Of a DNA stretch of 64,000 nucleotides, positions 1-9,107 are shown piece after piece. Within the stretch, counting starts at the first letter, position 1. Each line of letters starts with the position of its first letter. The stretch is from Sphingomonas sp. SORGH_AS_0950 (GTDB taxonomy: Bacteria; Pseudomonadota; Alphaproteobacteria; Sphingomonadales; Sphingomonadaceae). The position numbers and the translations under genes are program-made. The notes under the pieces are model-generated. The model saw nothing but the letters and a program-made list of their open reading frames with translations. It was not told the origin of the DNA and did not search any database. The stretch is from contig NZ_JAUTAE010000001.1 in NCBI RefSeq assembly GCF_030818415.1, positions 2,816,001 through 2,880,000 on the forward strand, written 5' to 3'.

Positions 1-50
1 CGGGGTTGGGTCGTTGGCGGTGGCGGTTCGGGCAGGTGCGGGTGCCCCGT

Positions 51-557
51 TCAACGCTCTCGAACGAAACGCAGCGCTTCCCCCCGATAGGTCGGCCGGT
101 CGTGCAAGGCATAGCCCAGCCGCTCCGCCAGGCGGATCGAGCCGAGATTGGCGGGCGCGATGATGCACTGGGTCGCGGCGGGCGCATGATGCTGCTCCAT
201 CCAGCGATGCGCGGCGGTCGCGGCCTCGAACGCGTAGCCCTTGCCATGCGCGGCGCTGGTGAAGACCCAGGCTGCTTCGGGTGGAGAGGGTGAAAGTTTC
301 GGCACGACCTCGCGGCGGAAGTCCATGAAGCCGGTCTCGCCGAGATATTGCCCGGTGACCCGGTCGAGCACTGCGAACAGCCCGTGGCCGAATACTGACC
401 AATAGCCGACGAAGCGCAACAGCCGCATCCACGCTTCCTCGCCCGACATCGGCGGACCGGCGTGACGGACCACCACGGGATCGGCGACCATCGCGGAATA
501 GGCGTCGAAATCCGCCACCTCATAGGGACGCAGGGTCAGGCGTTCCGTCTGGATCAT
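51..557 (-). CDS. GNAT-family N-acetyltransferase (RimJ/RimL-like)
   Basis: A 168-residue protein of the GCN5-related acetyltransferase fold, which moves an acetyl group from acetyl-CoA to an amine. The start MIQTERLTLRPY is the usual opening of the RimJ/RimL branch, the length fits a single domain, and a GETGFMDF strand lies mid-protein. The substrate cannot be told from sequence. Its ATG overlaps the dprA stop by four bases (ATGA), so it is probably translated with dprA as the last gene of plsY-dprA-GNAT. Family call is firm, function open. Confidence 0.85.
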   Translation of the reverse strand: MIQTERLTLRPYEVADFDAYSAMVADPVVVRHAGPPMSGEEAWMRLLRFVGYWSVFGHGLFAVLDRVTGQYLGETGFMDFRREVVPKLSPSPPEAAWVFTSAAHGKGYAFEAATAAHRWMEQHHAPAATQCIIAPANLGSIRLAERLGYALHDRPTYRGEALRFVRER

Positions 558-1633
558 GCCAGCGCCACCCGGCCGCCCGCATGGCGCTCCAGCCGTCCGG
601 CCAGCTCCAGTTCCAGCAGGATCGTCTGGACGATGGCGGGCGGGCGGCCGCTCTGGCGGATAATTTCGTCCACGCTCACCGCCACCGGGCCGAGCAGGTC
701 GCCGACCCGCCGCCGGTCGGCATCGCTCGCCTCCTGCGGCGGCGGCGGGGTGTAGGCGCTATCGGGTGCGCGGACCATGCGCGGGTCGATCGGGCGAATC
801 TGTTCGAGAATGTCCCCCGCCGACTGGATCAGCGTCGCGCCCTCGCGGATCAGCATGTTGCAGCCTTGCGCGCGCGGGTCCGCCGGGTGGCCGGGCACCG
901 CCATCACCTCGCGCCCCGCCTCGCCCGCCAGCCGCGCGGTGATGAGCGAGCCCGAACGCGGCGCGGCCTCGACCACCACGGTCCCTTGCGCCAGCCCGGC
1001 GATGATCCGGTTGCGCGAGGGGAAGTGGCGGGCCAGCGGCTGGGTGCCCGGCGGCTGTTCGGCGATCAGCAGGCCGCGCGTCGCCACCTCTTCCTGCAAC
1101 CGGGCATTTTCGGGGGGAAAGGCGATGTCGATGCCGCTGGCGATGACGCCGATCGTGCCGCCCTCCAGCGCGCCGAGATGCGCCGCGGTGTCGATCCCCC
1201 GCGCCAGCCCCGAGGTGACGGGCACATGCTGCGCCGCCAGATCCTGTGCCAGCCCCCGCGCGAAGCGGCAGGACGCGGCCGAGGCATTGCGCGCGCCGAC
1301 CAGCGCCACCCCGCCGCGATGCGCCAGCCCGATGTCGCCGCGCACGATCAGCGCGGGCGGCGCGGTGTCGAGCTCGGCGAGCAGCGGCGGATATTCGGCC
1401 TCGCCCAGCAGGACATGCCGCGCGCCGAGTCGTGCGACCGCCTCGATCTCGCGGGCGATCAGTGCGGGATCGGGGATGCGCGGGCCATCGCCGCCGCCGC
1501 GCCGGGCGAGCATCGGCACCGCGTCCAGCGCCGCCTCCGCCGCGCCGAAGCGCGCCATCAATTGTCGCCAGGTGACCGGGCCGATGCCATGCGTCCGCAG
1601 CAGCCGGAGCTGCGCGAACCGGGCGTCAGCCAC
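554..1633 (-). CDS. dprA: DNA-processing protein DprA
   Basis: DprA binds incoming single-stranded DNA in the cytoplasm and loads RecA during natural transformation. The 359-residue protein shows the Rossmann-like core with SGLARGIDTAAHLGAL, FPSRNRIIAGLAQGT and PRSGSLITA, a short helical N-terminal region and a C-terminal winged-helix region (about 300-359). It begins inside the end of plsY (8-base overlap) and is followed by the overlapping GNAT gene. DprA is also known to help recipients of gene transfer agent DNA in Rhodobacter, which is of interest because this window holds a GTA cluster; that link here is inference. Confidence 0.95.
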   Translation of the reverse strand: MADARFAQLRLLRTHGIGPVTWRQLMARFGAAEAALDAVPMLARRGGGDGPRIPDPALIAREIEAVARLGARHVLLGEAEYPPLLAELDTAPPALIVRGDIGLAHRGGVALVGARNASAASCRFARGLAQDLAAQHVPVTSGLARGIDTAAHLGALEGGTIGVIASGIDIAFPPENARLQEEVATRGLLIAEQPPGTQPLARHFPSRNRIIAGLAQGTVVVEAAPRSGSLITARLAGEAGREVMAVPGHPADPRAQGCNMLIREGATLIQSAGDILEQIRPIDPRMVRAPDSAYTPPPPQEASDADRRRVGDLLGPVAVSVDEIIRQSGRPPAIVQTILLELELAGRLERHAGGRVALA

Positions 1634-2231
1634 GCGTCTTGCCGATGCGCGGCTCGGTGCCCGCCAGCAGCCGCTCGATGTTCGACCCGTGCTTCCACAC
1701 GACGATCAGCGCGAGCGCGATCAGCAGCAGGACCAGGTCGAACCGGCCGAGCACGGCGGCGGCCAGCGGCGCGCTGATCGCCGCGATCATCCCCGCCACC
1801 GCCGAGATGCGGATGGTGGCGAGCAGGCCCAGCCAGACCACCGCATAGATCAGGCCCAGCGGCCAGTAGAGCGCGGTGACGACGCCCATCAGCGTGGCGA
1901 CGCCCTTGCCCCCGCGAAACTTCAGCCAGACGGGATAGCAATGGCCGACGAACGCCGCCGCCGCCGCCAGCACCTCCTGGCCGGGCAGCCAGTGGCGGAC
2001 CAGCAGCACGGCGGCGACCCCCTTCAACATGTCGAGGATCAGCGTCGCGGCGGCCAGCCCCTTGCGGCCGGTGCGCAATACGTTGGTCGCGCCGATATTG
2101 CCCGATCCGATGCTGCGCAGATCGCCCGCGCCCGCCATCCGGGTCAGGATGATGCCGAAGGGAATCGACCCCAGCAGATAGCCGATCAGCAAGGCCCAGC
2201 TCGGCGGTCCCCAGATGATGTCGGTCGGCAA
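1626..2231 (-). CDS. plsY: Glycerol-3-phosphate acyltransferase PlsY
   Basis: PlsY is an inner-membrane enzyme that transfers an acyl group from acyl-phosphate to glycerol-3-phosphate, the first step of phospholipid synthesis. The hallmark motifs GSIPFG, SGNIGATNVLRTG and KFRGGKGVAT are present with several hydrophobic segments, and the length (201 residues) is normal. I chose the TTG at 2231, preceded by GGGGGA, because the open frame upstream has no PlsY similarity and runs antisense through murI. It is first in the minus-strand plsY-dprA-GNAT set and divergent from murI. Confidence 0.93.
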   Translation of the reverse strand: MPTDIIWGPPSWALLIGYLLGSIPFGIILTRMAGAGDLRSIGSGNIGATNVLRTGRKGLAAATLILDMLKGVAAVLLVRHWLPGQEVLAAAAAFVGHCYPVWLKFRGGKGVATLMGVVTALYWPLGLIYAVVWLGLLATIRISAVAGMIAAISAPLAAAVLGRFDLVLLLIALALIVVWKHGSNIERLLAGTEPRIGKTRG

Positions 2232-2336
2232 TGGTCTTCCCCCGGTTCTCCGGGACAGACATAGAACAGCGATCCCGGCCTGTCCAATCGCGGCCCGCTC
2301 TGGTCTCGGCGTCGGGGGGCGCTTAAAGACGGCGGG

Positions 2337-3134
2337 ATGAGCGATGCGCGTCCCATCCTGTTCTTCGATTCCGGCGTCGGCGGACTGTCGATCGCGGGCC
2401 CCGCGCGCGCCCTGCTGCCGACCGCGCCCTTCGTCTATGTCGCGGACAGCGCGGGCTTTCCCTATGGCGAAAAGACCGAGGCGGAGATTGCCGGGCGGGT
2501 ACCCGCCCTGCTGGGGCGGCTGGCGGAGCGGTATCGGCCAAGGCTGATCGTCATCGCATGCAACACCGCCTCGACCATCGCGCTGCCCGCGGTCCGCGCC
2601 GCGCTCGACGTGGCCGTGGTGGGCACCGTGCCCGCGATCAAGCCGGCGGCGGCGATGAGCGAGACGCGGGTGATCGGCGTGCTCGGCACGCGCGCGACGG
2701 TGCGACAGGCCTATGTCGACGATCTGGCGGCGCGGTTCGCGGGCGATTGCCGGGTGATCCGGCACGGCTCGGCCGAGCTGGTCGAACTGGCCGAGGCCAG
2801 GCTGCGCGGCGAGACGCCGTCGTCCGAATCCTTCGCGGCGGTGCTCGACGGGCTGTTCGGGCAGCCGGGGGGCGAGGCGATCGACGTGATCGTCAACGCC
2901 TGCACCCATTTCCCGCTGGTCGAGGCGGAACTGACGGCTGCGGCGCCGCATCCGGTGCGCTTCGTCGATGGCGGGCCGGGAATCGCGCGGCGAATCGCGT
3001 TTCTGACCCAGGGGCAGGAGTGGCCCGACTCGGCGGGAGAGGGGGTGGCGGTGTTCACGCATCTGGGCGCGCGCGAGGCCGCCCTGCGACCGGGGCTGGC
3101 GGCGCGCGGCTTTTCGCGGATCGAGGCGCTATAG
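2337..3134 (+). CDS. murI: Glutamate racemase MurI
   Basis: Cytoplasmic cofactor-independent racemase that makes D-glutamate for peptidoglycan. The N-terminal FFDSGVGGLS motif and the two catalytic cysteines in ACNTAST (about residue 75) and NACTHFPLV (about residue 187) are all seen. The 265-residue length is typical. It is divergent from plsY across about 105 bases that should hold both promoters, and is followed by a strong hairpin before hemA. Confidence 0.95.
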   Translation: MSDARPILFFDSGVGGLSIAGPARALLPTAPFVYVADSAGFPYGEKTEAEIAGRVPALLGRLAERYRPRLIVIACNTASTIALPAVRAALDVAVVGTVPAIKPAAAMSETRVIGVLGTRATVRQAYVDDLAARFAGDCRVIRHGSAELVELAEARLRGETPSSESFAAVLDGLFGQPGGEAIDVIVNACTHFPLVEAELTAAAPHPVRFVDGGPGIARRIAFLTQGQEWPDSAGEGVAVFTHLGAREAALRPGLAARGFSRIEAL

Positions 3135-3135
3135 C

Positions 3136-3171
3136 ATCGCTCGCCCCGCCCGAACGGGGCTTGCGAGCGAT
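3136..3171. terminator. Hairpin after murI
   Basis: ATCGCTCGC at 3136-3144 pairs with GCGAGCGAT at 3163-3171, and an inner CCCCG/CGGGG pair extends the stem. It starts a base after the murI stop. No T-run follows, so it may be a Rho-dependent or RNA-stabilising end rather than an intrinsic terminator. Confidence 0.45.
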
Positions 3172-3281
3172 CCGCATCGGGAACCGTGGGGGCGCTGGGA
3201 CAATATGTCCACCATGATCGATCACAGTCATCGCGGTTATCGACTCGCATCGCTCGCCGCATCGTCCTACATTCCCAACCC

Positions 3282-4523
3282 ATGAGCATGGACGGTACGG
3301 ACGTGCGCGTGGATTATTCCCGCGTCTTCACCCAGGCGATCGACCGCCTGCACGCCGAGGGACGTTACCGCGTCTTCATCGACATCTTACGCAACAAGGG
3401 CATGTTCCCCAATGCGCGCTGCTTTGCCGGTCATAACGGACCCAAGCCGATCACGGTCTGGTGCTCCAACGACTATCTGGCGATGGGACAGCATCCCAAG
3501 GTCATCGCCGCGATGGAGGAGGCGCTGCACGATGTCGGCGCGGGCTCGGGCGGCACGCGCAATATCGGCGGCAACACCCATTATCATGTCGATCTGGAAG
3601 GCGAACTGGCCGACCTGCACGGCAAGGAAGCCGCGCTGCTGTTCACCAGCGGCTATGTCTCCAACGAGGCGACGCTGGCGACGCTCGCCAAGATCCTGCC
3701 CGGCTGCGTGATCTTCTCCGACGAACTCAACCACGCCTCGATGATCGCGGGCATCCGCAATTCGGGGTGCGAGAAGCGGGTCTTCCGCCACAACGACCTG
3801 GCGCATCTCGAGGAATTGCTGGCGGCGGCCGATCCGGGCGTGCCCAAGCTGATCGCGTTCGAGAGCGTCTATTCGATGGAGGGCGATGTCGCGCCGATCG
3901 CAGCGATCTGTGATCTCGCCGACAAGTATAATGCGCTGACCTATCTGGACGAGGTCCATGCGGTCGGCATGTACGGCGCGCGCGGCGGCGGCATTTCGGA
4001 GCGGGACGGGGTCGCGCACCGGCTGACCGTGATCGAGGGGACGCTGGGCAAGGCGTTTGGCGTGATGGGCGGCTATATCGCGGCCGACCGGATGATCGTC
4101 GATGTGATCCGATCCTATGCGCCGGGTTTCATCTTCACCACCTCGCTGTCGCCAGTGCTGGTCGCAGGCGTGCTGGCGAGCGTCCGCCACCTGAAGCAAA
4201 GCGCGGTCGAGCGCGAGGGCCAGCAGGCCGCCGCCGCCCGGCTGAAGGCGATGATGCGCGACGCGGGACTGCCGGTGATGCTGGGCGAGACGCATATCGT
4301 GCCCGTCATGGTCGGCGACCCGGTCAAGGCCAAGAAGATCAGCGACATCCTGCTCGCTGAATATGGCATGTACGTCCAGCCGATCAATTATCCGACCGTC
4401 CCGCGCGGCACCGAACGCCTGCGCTTCACGCCCGGCCCCGCGCATGACGAGGCGATGATGGCGGAACTGGTGTCGGCCTTGGTCGAGATCTGGGAACGGC
4501 TTGAACTGAAGATGGCGGCTTAA
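3282..4523 (+). CDS. hemA: 5-aminolevulinate synthase HemA
   Basis: PLP enzyme that condenses glycine with succinyl-CoA to 5-aminolevulinate, the Shemin entry to haem synthesis used by alphaproteobacteria. The opening [18 protein letters not shown], the glycine-rich [10 protein letters not shown] and the PLP lysine in [13 protein letters not shown] are clear. The frame is open upstream to 3186, but ATG 3282 places the family start properly; nearby GTG codons are alternatives. It stands alone after the murI hairpin, followed by a palindromic element. Confidence 0.95.
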   Translation: MSMDGTDVRVDYSRVFTQAIDRLHAEGRYRVFIDILRNKGMFPNARCFAGHNGPKPITVWCSNDYLAMGQHPKVIAAMEEALHDVGAGSGGTRNIGGNTHYHVDLEGELADLHGKEAALLFTSGYVSNEATLATLAKILPGCVIFSDELNHASMIAGIRNSGCEKRVFRHNDLAHLEELLAAADPGVPKLIAFESVYSMEGDVAPIAAICDLADKYNALTYLDEVHAVGMYGARGGGISERDGVAHRLTVIEGTLGKAFGVMGGYIAADRMIVDVIRSYAPGFIFTTSLSPVLVAGVLASVRHLKQSAVEREGQQAAAARLKAMMRDAGLPVMLGETHIVPVMVGDPVKAKKISDILLAEYGMYVQPINYPTVPRGTERLRFTPGPAHDEAMMAELVSALVEIWERLELKMAA

Positions 4524-4541
4524 GGCCTCTCCGTAATTCCA

Positions 4542-4701
4542 TGTTCCCCGGCGAAGGCCGGGGCCCAGTTGCTGCAAAGGCAATGGTGCGCAGAGCGATG
4601 CGTGGGAGGCATGCGCCAAGGCTTCGCTTGGGCCTCCCACGCTTGGCCAGTCCGCTCGATCGGGGGCGTGGTAACTGGGCCCCGGCCTTCGCCGGGGAAC
4701 A
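4542..4701. repeat. Palindromic MITE/REP-like element with 29-bp inverted ends
   Basis: Positions 4542-4570 and 4673-4701 are perfect 29-bp inverted repeats rich in CCCCGG and CCGGGG. Inside are nested stems: GCGTGGGAGGC (4600-4610) with GCCTCCCACGC (4632-4642), and CCAAG/CTTGG around a GCTTCG loop. The roughly 160-base unit has no coding content and fills the gap between hemA and the lipoprotein gene. It looks like a non-autonomous palindromic repeat; copy number elsewhere is unknown. Confidence 0.8.
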
Positions 4702-4767
4702 GGGGGTGATAGGGCTGTTGGACGCTGGAATTCGCGGGAAGGCGAGTCCGTGCCCGACGGCCCCGCC

Positions 4768-5214
4768 TTACGACTTGCAGTAACCTTCGCCCGTCTTGAC
4801 CGTCAGGCACTCGGTCTTTCCCGCCAGATATTTCAGCCCGGTCGCATCGCCACCCGTCGGGCGCAGCGTCTCGCGCACGCCGTTGCGCTCGAAGACGATG
4901 GTGTCGCCCACCGCATCGCCCCGGAACTCGCCCCTGTGGTCGAGGTCCCATTGCATCTCCAGGCGATAGCGGCCGGGCGTCGCGGCATGCTTCACGTTCA
5001 GGACCATGCCCTCCACCCCGATCCAGCGGCCGACATAATCCGGCGCCTTCTTCTTGGGCACGCCGTTGAAGGTCGCGCCGTCGCCCGCCGGGCCCGCCGT
5101 CGCGGCCGCCTGGGGGCCGCTGGCCGGGGCGGCGCCGTTGGTCACCGAGTCGGGCGCCTCGCGCGAGCAGGCGGAGAGGGTGGCGAGGGCGGCGAGGATC
5201 AGGATACGCGTCAT
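4768..5214 (-). CDS. Putative lipoprotein, unknown function
   Basis: A 148-residue protein with a lipoprotein signal: MTRILILAALATLSAC ends in a lipobox (LSAC), so Cys16 should be acylated and the protein tethered to a membrane. A short Ala/Pro/Gly linker follows, then a compact domain (about 55-148) with alternating strands such as YVGRWIGVEG and YRLEMQWD and two cysteines near the C-terminus (TECLTV, GYCKS). I do not recognise the family. It is transcribed alone, divergent from rpiB. Confidence 0.8.
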   Translation of the reverse strand: MTRILILAALATLSACSREAPDSVTNGAAPASGPQAAATAGPAGDGATFNGVPKKKAPDYVGRWIGVEGMVLNVKHAATPGRYRLEMQWDLDHRGEFRGDAVGDTIVFERNGVRETLRPTGGDATGLKYLAGKTECLTVKTGEGYCKS

Positions 5215-5332
5215 GCCGCGCAGAACCCCTGGCCATGGCGCACGTTCCGTTGCGCGAAGGGGTAGCCATCCGCCCCGTGCGCGCGTAAAGGCGCGCTCAT
5301 TCCATTCCTACCCCGTCAGGAGCGCCCGTCCC

Positions 5333-5776
5333 ATGCGCATCGCGATCGCATCCGATCATGCCGCCGTCTCGTTGAAGACCGTGCTGGCGGACTGGCTGCG
5401 CGAACAGGGGCATGAGGTGCTCGACCTGGGCACCGACGGCACGGCGAGCGTCGATTATCCCGATTTCGGCCATGCGGTGGCCGAGGCCCTGGCCGATGGT
5501 CGCGCCGAGCGCGGCGTGGCGCTGTGCGGCTCCGGTATCGGCATCTCGATCGCCGCCAACCGCCATCCCGCCTGTCGCTGCGCGCTCGTCTCCGAGCCGC
5601 TGTCCGCCGCGCTCGCCCGCCAGCATAACGACGCCAACGCCATCGCCATGGGCGCACGCGTCATCGGTGAGGAAATGGCCAAGGCCTGCCTGACCGCTTT
5701 CCTGTCCACCCCGTTCGAGGGCGGACGTCATCAGCGCCGCGTCGACATGCTGTCCGCTGCCCCCGCCCAGAATTGA
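5333..5776 (+). CDS. rpiB: Ribose 5-phosphate isomerase B
   Basis: Interconverts ribose 5-phosphate and ribulose 5-phosphate in the cytoplasm (LacAB/RpiB family). The 147-residue protein begins [11 protein letters not shown], has the catalytic cysteine in [10 protein letters not shown] and the RQHNDANA segment. I chose ATG 5333 because this is the canonical N-terminus; the frame upstream is open but not conserved. Nineteen bases separate it from glyA, so the two are probably cotranscribed, with the small gene and nrdR following. Confidence 0.94.
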   Translation: MRIAIASDHAAVSLKTVLADWLREQGHEVLDLGTDGTASVDYPDFGHAVAEALADGRAERGVALCGSGIGISIAANRHPACRCALVSEPLSAALARQHNDANAIAMGARVIGEEMAKACLTAFLSTPFEGGRHQRRVDMLSAAPAQN

Positions 5777-5795
5777 ACGCCCAAGGATATCCGCA

Positions 5796-7094
5796 ATGAG
5801 CACGCTTAACGACGTCCAGCCCGCCGGCTTCTTCACCCGCACCCTGGCCGATGCCGACCCCGCCGTCTTCGCCGGTGTGTCGCACGAGCTGGAGCGCGAG
5901 CAGACCCAGATCGAACTGATCGCCAGCGAGAACATCGTCTCCAAGGCGGTGATGGAGGCGCAAGGCTCGGTCTTCACCAACAAATATGCCGAGGGCTATC
6001 CGGGCAAGCGCTATTACCAGGGCTGCGCGCCGTCGGACGAGGTCGAGCAGCTGGCGATCGACCGCGCCAAGCAGATCTTCGGCTGCGACTTCGTCAACGT
6101 GCAGCCGCATTCGGGCGCGCAGGCGAACGGCGCGGTGATGCTGGCGCTGGCCAAGCCCGGCGACACGATCATGGGCCTGTCGCTCGACGCCGGTGGTCAC
6201 CTGACGCACGGTGCCAAGGCGGCGCTGTCGGGCAAGTGGTTCAACGCCGTCCAGTACGGCGTTGACCCCGAGACGCACCTGATCGACTATGACGAGGTCG
6301 CCCGCATCGCGCGCGAGTGTCAGCCCAAGATCATCATCGCCGGCGGATCGGCCTATCCCCGCGTCATCGACTTCGCCAAGTTCCGCGCGATCGCGGACGA
6401 GGTCGGCGCGTATTTCATGGTCGACATGGCGCACTTTGCGGGCATCGTCGCGGGCGGCCTGCACCCGACCCCCTTCGGCCATGCGCATGTCGTGACGACC
6501 ACCACGCACAAGACGCTGCGCGGCCCTCGCGGCGGCATGATCATGACGAATGACGAGGGCGTAGCCAAGAAGATCAACTCGGCGGTCTTCCCCGGCCTGC
6601 AGGGCGGCCCGCTGATGCACGTCATCGCCGCCAAGGCGGTCGCGTTCGGCGAGGCGCTCCAGCCCGAGTTCAAGACCTATATCGCGGCGGTGGTCGAAAA
6701 TGCCCGCACGCTGGCGGCGACGCTGAAGGCGCGCGGCGCGAACCTGGTCGCGGGCGGCACCGACACGCATCTGGCGCTGGTCGACCTGACCCCGCTGGGC
6801 ATCACCGGCCGCGACGCCGACGAGGCGCTGGAGCGCGCGGGCATCACCTGCAACAAGAACGGCATCCCCAACGATCCGCTGCCCCCGATGAAGACCAGCG
6901 GCATCCGCGTCGGCTCGCCCGCGGGCACCACGCGCGGTTTCGGCCCGGCGGAGTTCGAGCAGATCGGCCATATGGTCGCCGATGTGCTCGACGGTCTGAA
7001 GGCCAAGGGCGAGCATGGGGACCCCGAGGTCGAGGCGAACGTTCGTGCCCGTGTGCGTGAGCTTTGCGCACGCTTTCCGATCTATCAGGGATAA
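5796..7094 (+). CDS. glyA: Serine hydroxymethyltransferase GlyA
   Basis: PLP enzyme that converts serine and tetrahydrofolate to glycine and 5,10-methylene-THF. The 432-residue length is standard. Seen motifs include LIASENIVS near the N-terminus, [17 protein letters not shown], and the PLP lysine in [14 protein letters not shown]. It is second in the rpiB-glyA-small protein-nrdR run, with a six-base gap to the next gene. Confidence 0.97.
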   Translation: MSTLNDVQPAGFFTRTLADADPAVFAGVSHELEREQTQIELIASENIVSKAVMEAQGSVFTNKYAEGYPGKRYYQGCAPSDEVEQLAIDRAKQIFGCDFVNVQPHSGAQANGAVMLALAKPGDTIMGLSLDAGGHLTHGAKAALSGKWFNAVQYGVDPETHLIDYDEVARIARECQPKIIIAGGSAYPRVIDFAKFRAIADEVGAYFMVDMAHFAGIVAGGLHPTPFGHAHVVTTTTHKTLRGPRGGMIMTNDEGVAKKINSAVFPGLQGGPLMHVIAAKAVAFGEALQPEFKTYIAAVVENARTLAATLKARGANLVAGGTDTHLALVDLTPLGITGRDADEALERAGITCNKNGIPNDPLPPMKTSGIRVGSPAGTTRGFGPAEFEQIGHMVADVLDGLKAKGEHGDPEVEANVRARVRELCARFPIYQG

Positions 7095-7100
7095 GGACGC

Positions 7101-7292
7101 ATGAGCAGCTTCGAAGACAAGATCAACGCTGTGCCGGAAACCGTGAAGAACACGCCGGGCCTGGGCAAGTCGATGGCCAAGTGGGCGGCTCTGGGTGCGG
7201 TGATCGCCATTCCGTTGCCGTTTACGATGCCGCTAGGTGCGGTGGCCGGAGCCACCTATGCCTATTGGAAACGCGACAAGAAGAAGATCTGA
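7101..7292 (+). CDS. Small single-span membrane protein, unknown function
   Basis: A 63-residue protein with a charged N-terminus, one hydrophobic stretch (about residues 28-52, WAALGAVIAIPLPF onward) and a lysine-rich end (KRDKKKI), the topology of a small inner-membrane protein. It lies six bases after glyA, and its stop is directly followed by the nrdR ATG, so cotranslation is likely. Its place between glyA and nrdR argues it is real. No function can be assigned. Confidence 0.75.
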   Translation: MSSFEDKINAVPETVKNTPGLGKSMAKWAALGAVIAIPLPFTMPLGAVAGATYAYWKRDKKKI

Positions 7293-7760
7293 ATGCGCTG
7301 CCCCTTTTGCGGCCATGAAGACAGTCAGGTAAAGGACAGCCGCCCCACCGAAGATGGGGCGGCGATCCGCCGCCGCCGCCAGTGCGAAGGTTGCGGCGCG
7401 CGCTTCACCACCTTCGAGCGCATCCAGCTGCGCGAACTGACCGTGATGAAGAGCGAAGAGCGGCGCGAGCCGTTCGACCGCGAAAAACTGCTCCGCTCCA
7501 TCGCCATCGCGACCCGCAAGCGCCCGATCGACCCGGTGCGGGTGGAAAAGCTGGTGTCCGGCATCCAGCGCCAGCTGGAGACCAGCGGCGAGGGCGAGGT
7601 ATCGTCCAAGCGGATCGGCGAGATGGTGATGGAAGGGCTGAAGCGCCTGGATTCGGTGGCCTATATCCGCTTCGCCAGCGTGTATCGCGAGTTCGGCGAG
7701 GCCAAGGATTTCGAGGCTTTTGCCGGGACGGTTGAGGAAGTGGCGCCGAAGGGGGAGTGA
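7293..7760 (+). CDS. nrdR: Transcriptional repressor NrdR
   Basis: Nucleotide-sensing repressor of ribonucleotide reductase genes. The N-terminal zinc ribbon has paired cysteines in [10 protein letters not shown] and [12 protein letters not shown], followed by an ATP-cone domain (about 48-140). The 155-residue length is typical. It directly abuts the small membrane protein and closes the rpiB-glyA run. The link of glyA with nrdR is common in proteobacteria and fits shared demand for one-carbon units and dNTPs. Confidence 0.96.
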   Translation: MRCPFCGHEDSQVKDSRPTEDGAAIRRRRQCEGCGARFTTFERIQLRELTVMKSEERREPFDREKLLRSIAIATRKRPIDPVRVEKLVSGIQRQLETSGEGEVSSKRIGEMVMEGLKRLDSVAYIRFASVYREFGEAKDFEAFAGTVEEVAPKGE

Positions 7761-7777
7761 GGTGAGGTTCGGGGCGT

Positions 7778-7865
7778 GGGCTTCGACTTCGCTCAGCCTG
7801 AACGGAGGTTAGGAGTTATTTGGCTTTAACAAGGCAGCCGTTCAGGCTGAGCGAAGTCGAAGCCC
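7778..7865. repeat. Inverted pair of 28-bp REP-like repeats
   Basis: Positions 7778-7805 and 7838-7865 are perfect 28-bp inverted copies built round CTTCGACTTCGCTCAG. The same motif recurs at 8219-8245, 8992-9019, 9067-9094, 24562-24589 and 24640-24667, so this is an interspersed family. The pair sits just upstream of the GIY-YIG gene. Confidence 0.85.
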
Positions 7866-7932
7866 AAGGGATTTCCCTTGCCCCAAATCCCGAAAGCGAT
7901 AGCCTTGCGGTGCTCGCTTTCGGGGAAAGTGA

Positions 7933-8253
7933 ATGGCCTTCTACTGCTACATCCTCCGCTGCTCCGACGGCAGCTATTACACCGGCCACACCGACAATCT
8001 CGAACACCGCATCGCCCAGCATCAGACCGGCGAAATCCCCTGCTACACCCACAGCCGCCGCCCGGTCGAACTGGCATGGTCGCAGGACTTCCCCACCCGC
8101 CACGAAGCCCTTACCGCCGAGCACCAGATCAAAGGCTGGTCCCGCACCAAGAAGGCCGCGTTAATCGCATCGGACTGGACGGCGCTGAAAGAAGCCGCGA
8201 TACCGCGCGCGGAACGTGCCCTTCGACTTCGCTCAGGGCGAACGGAAGAGTGA
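7933..8253 (+). CDS. GIY-YIG nuclease superfamily protein
   Basis: A 106-residue single-domain protein of the small GIY-YIG (UPF0213-like) family. The signature is modified to CYILRCSDGSYYTGHT, with the two strands' tyrosines, a following helix carrying His/Arg (LEHRIAQHQTG), and the ALTAEHQIKGWSR segment. These proteins are presumed DNA nucleases, but few have a known role. The last codons fall in a copy of the interspersed repeat (8219-8245), so the tail RALRLRSGRTEE is repeat-derived. It lies between repeat copies, nine bases or less before trmJ. Confidence 0.88.
   Translation: MAFYCYILRCSDGSYYTGHTDNLEHRIAQHQTGEIPCYTHSRRPVELAWSQDFPTRHEALTAEHQIKGWSRTKKAALIASDWTALKEAAIPRAERALRLRSGRTEE
8219..8245 (+). 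repeat. REP-like repeat copy inside the end of the GIY-YIG gene
   Basis: A copy of the CTTCGACTTCGCTCAG family in the same direction as the 7778 copy, with one altered central block (GGGC for GCCT). It supplies the final codons of the nuclease gene and lies immediately before the trmJ ribosome-binding site. Confidence 0.8.
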
Positions 8254-8255
8254 AC

Positions 8256-8981
8256 GTGAACAAATCCCAGCCCCCCGTCATCGTCCTGGTTCGCCCGCAG
8301 CTGGGCGAGAATATCGGCAAGGCCGCGCGTGCCATGCTCAATTTCGGGCTGGTCGAGATGCGCCTCGTCACCCCGCGCGACGGCTGGCCCAATCCGCAGG
8401 CGGGGCCCGCCGCCTCGGGCGCGGACACGGTGCTGGAACAGGCCAAGGTCTATGAGAGCGTCGCCGATGCGGTCGCCGACTGTGCGCAGGTCTATGCCAC
8501 CACCGTGCGCAAGCGCGGCGTCACCAAGCCGGTCGTGACCCCGGAAGAGGCGGCGCGCGAAATCCATGCCGACACGACCGGCCGGGCGGCCTTCCTTTTC
8601 GGGCCCGAGCGATCGGGGCTGGAGACCGACGACGTGGCGATCGCGCGCAAGATCGTCACCGTGCCGATCAACCCCGAATTCGGCAGCCTGAACCTGGCCC
8701 AGGCGGTGATCCTGATCGCCTATGAATGGTCGAAGGGCGTCGAGCTGGCCCAGCCGCCCGAGGTCGAACTGCCCGAGGTCGCGCCGCAATTCGAGCTGGA
8801 CGGCATGATCGGCCAGCTCGAGGAGATGCTGGACGGCGCGGGCTATTTCTTCCCGCCCGACCGGACGCCCGCCACCAAGCGGACGCTGCGCACCCTGCTG
8901 ACCAAGCCCGGCTGGTCGAGCCAGGAAATCCGCACCCTGCGCGGCGTACTGTCGACGCTGGCCCGCCCGCGCGAGCGGTAA
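8256..8981 (+). CDS. trmJ: tRNA (cytidine/uridine-2'-O-)-methyltransferase TrmJ
   Basis: SPOUT-class methyltransferase expected to 2'-O-methylate tRNA at position 32. The 241-residue protein has VIVLVRPQLGENIGKAARAM at the N-terminus, FLFGPERSGLETDD in the middle and PINPEFGSLNLAQAV in the knot. I use the GTG at 8256, seven bases after GGAAG; GTG 8250 is an in-frame alternative, and the longer upstream frame is not conserved and overlaps the GIY-YIG gene. Site specificity is inferred from the family. Confidence 0.87.
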   Translation: MNKSQPPVIVLVRPQLGENIGKAARAMLNFGLVEMRLVTPRDGWPNPQAGPAASGADTVLEQAKVYESVADAVADCAQVYATTVRKRGVTKPVVTPEEAAREIHADTTGRAAFLFGPERSGLETDDVAIARKIVTVPINPEFGSLNLAQAVILIAYEWSKGVELAQPPEVELPEVAPQFELDGMIGQLEEMLDGAGYFFPPDRTPATKRTLRTLLTKPGWSSQEIRTLRGVLSTLARPRER

Positions 8982-8991
8982 CGTACCACCT

Positions 8992-9094
8992 CCGTTCAGC
9001 CTGAGCGGAGTCGAAGGCCACGCCGTGATCTCCGCCACGGGGACCGCTTGGCGGGGGATGGCCCTTGGCCTTCGACTACGCTCAGCCTGAACGG
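8992..9094. repeat. Inverted pair of REP-like repeats
   Basis: Copies at 8992-9019 and 9067-9094 face each other and differ from the 7778 family at one or two central bases. They fill the gap between the convergent trmJ and chorismate mutase genes, where the structure could act as a bidirectional transcript end. Confidence 0.8.
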
Positions 9095-9107
9095 GATTGG
9101 GGTCGCC

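Noticed and set aside
1626..3062. A long N-terminal extension of PlsY
   Set aside because: The extension is antisense to murI and has no membrane-protein character; a TTG with a good ribosome site precedes the real N-terminus.
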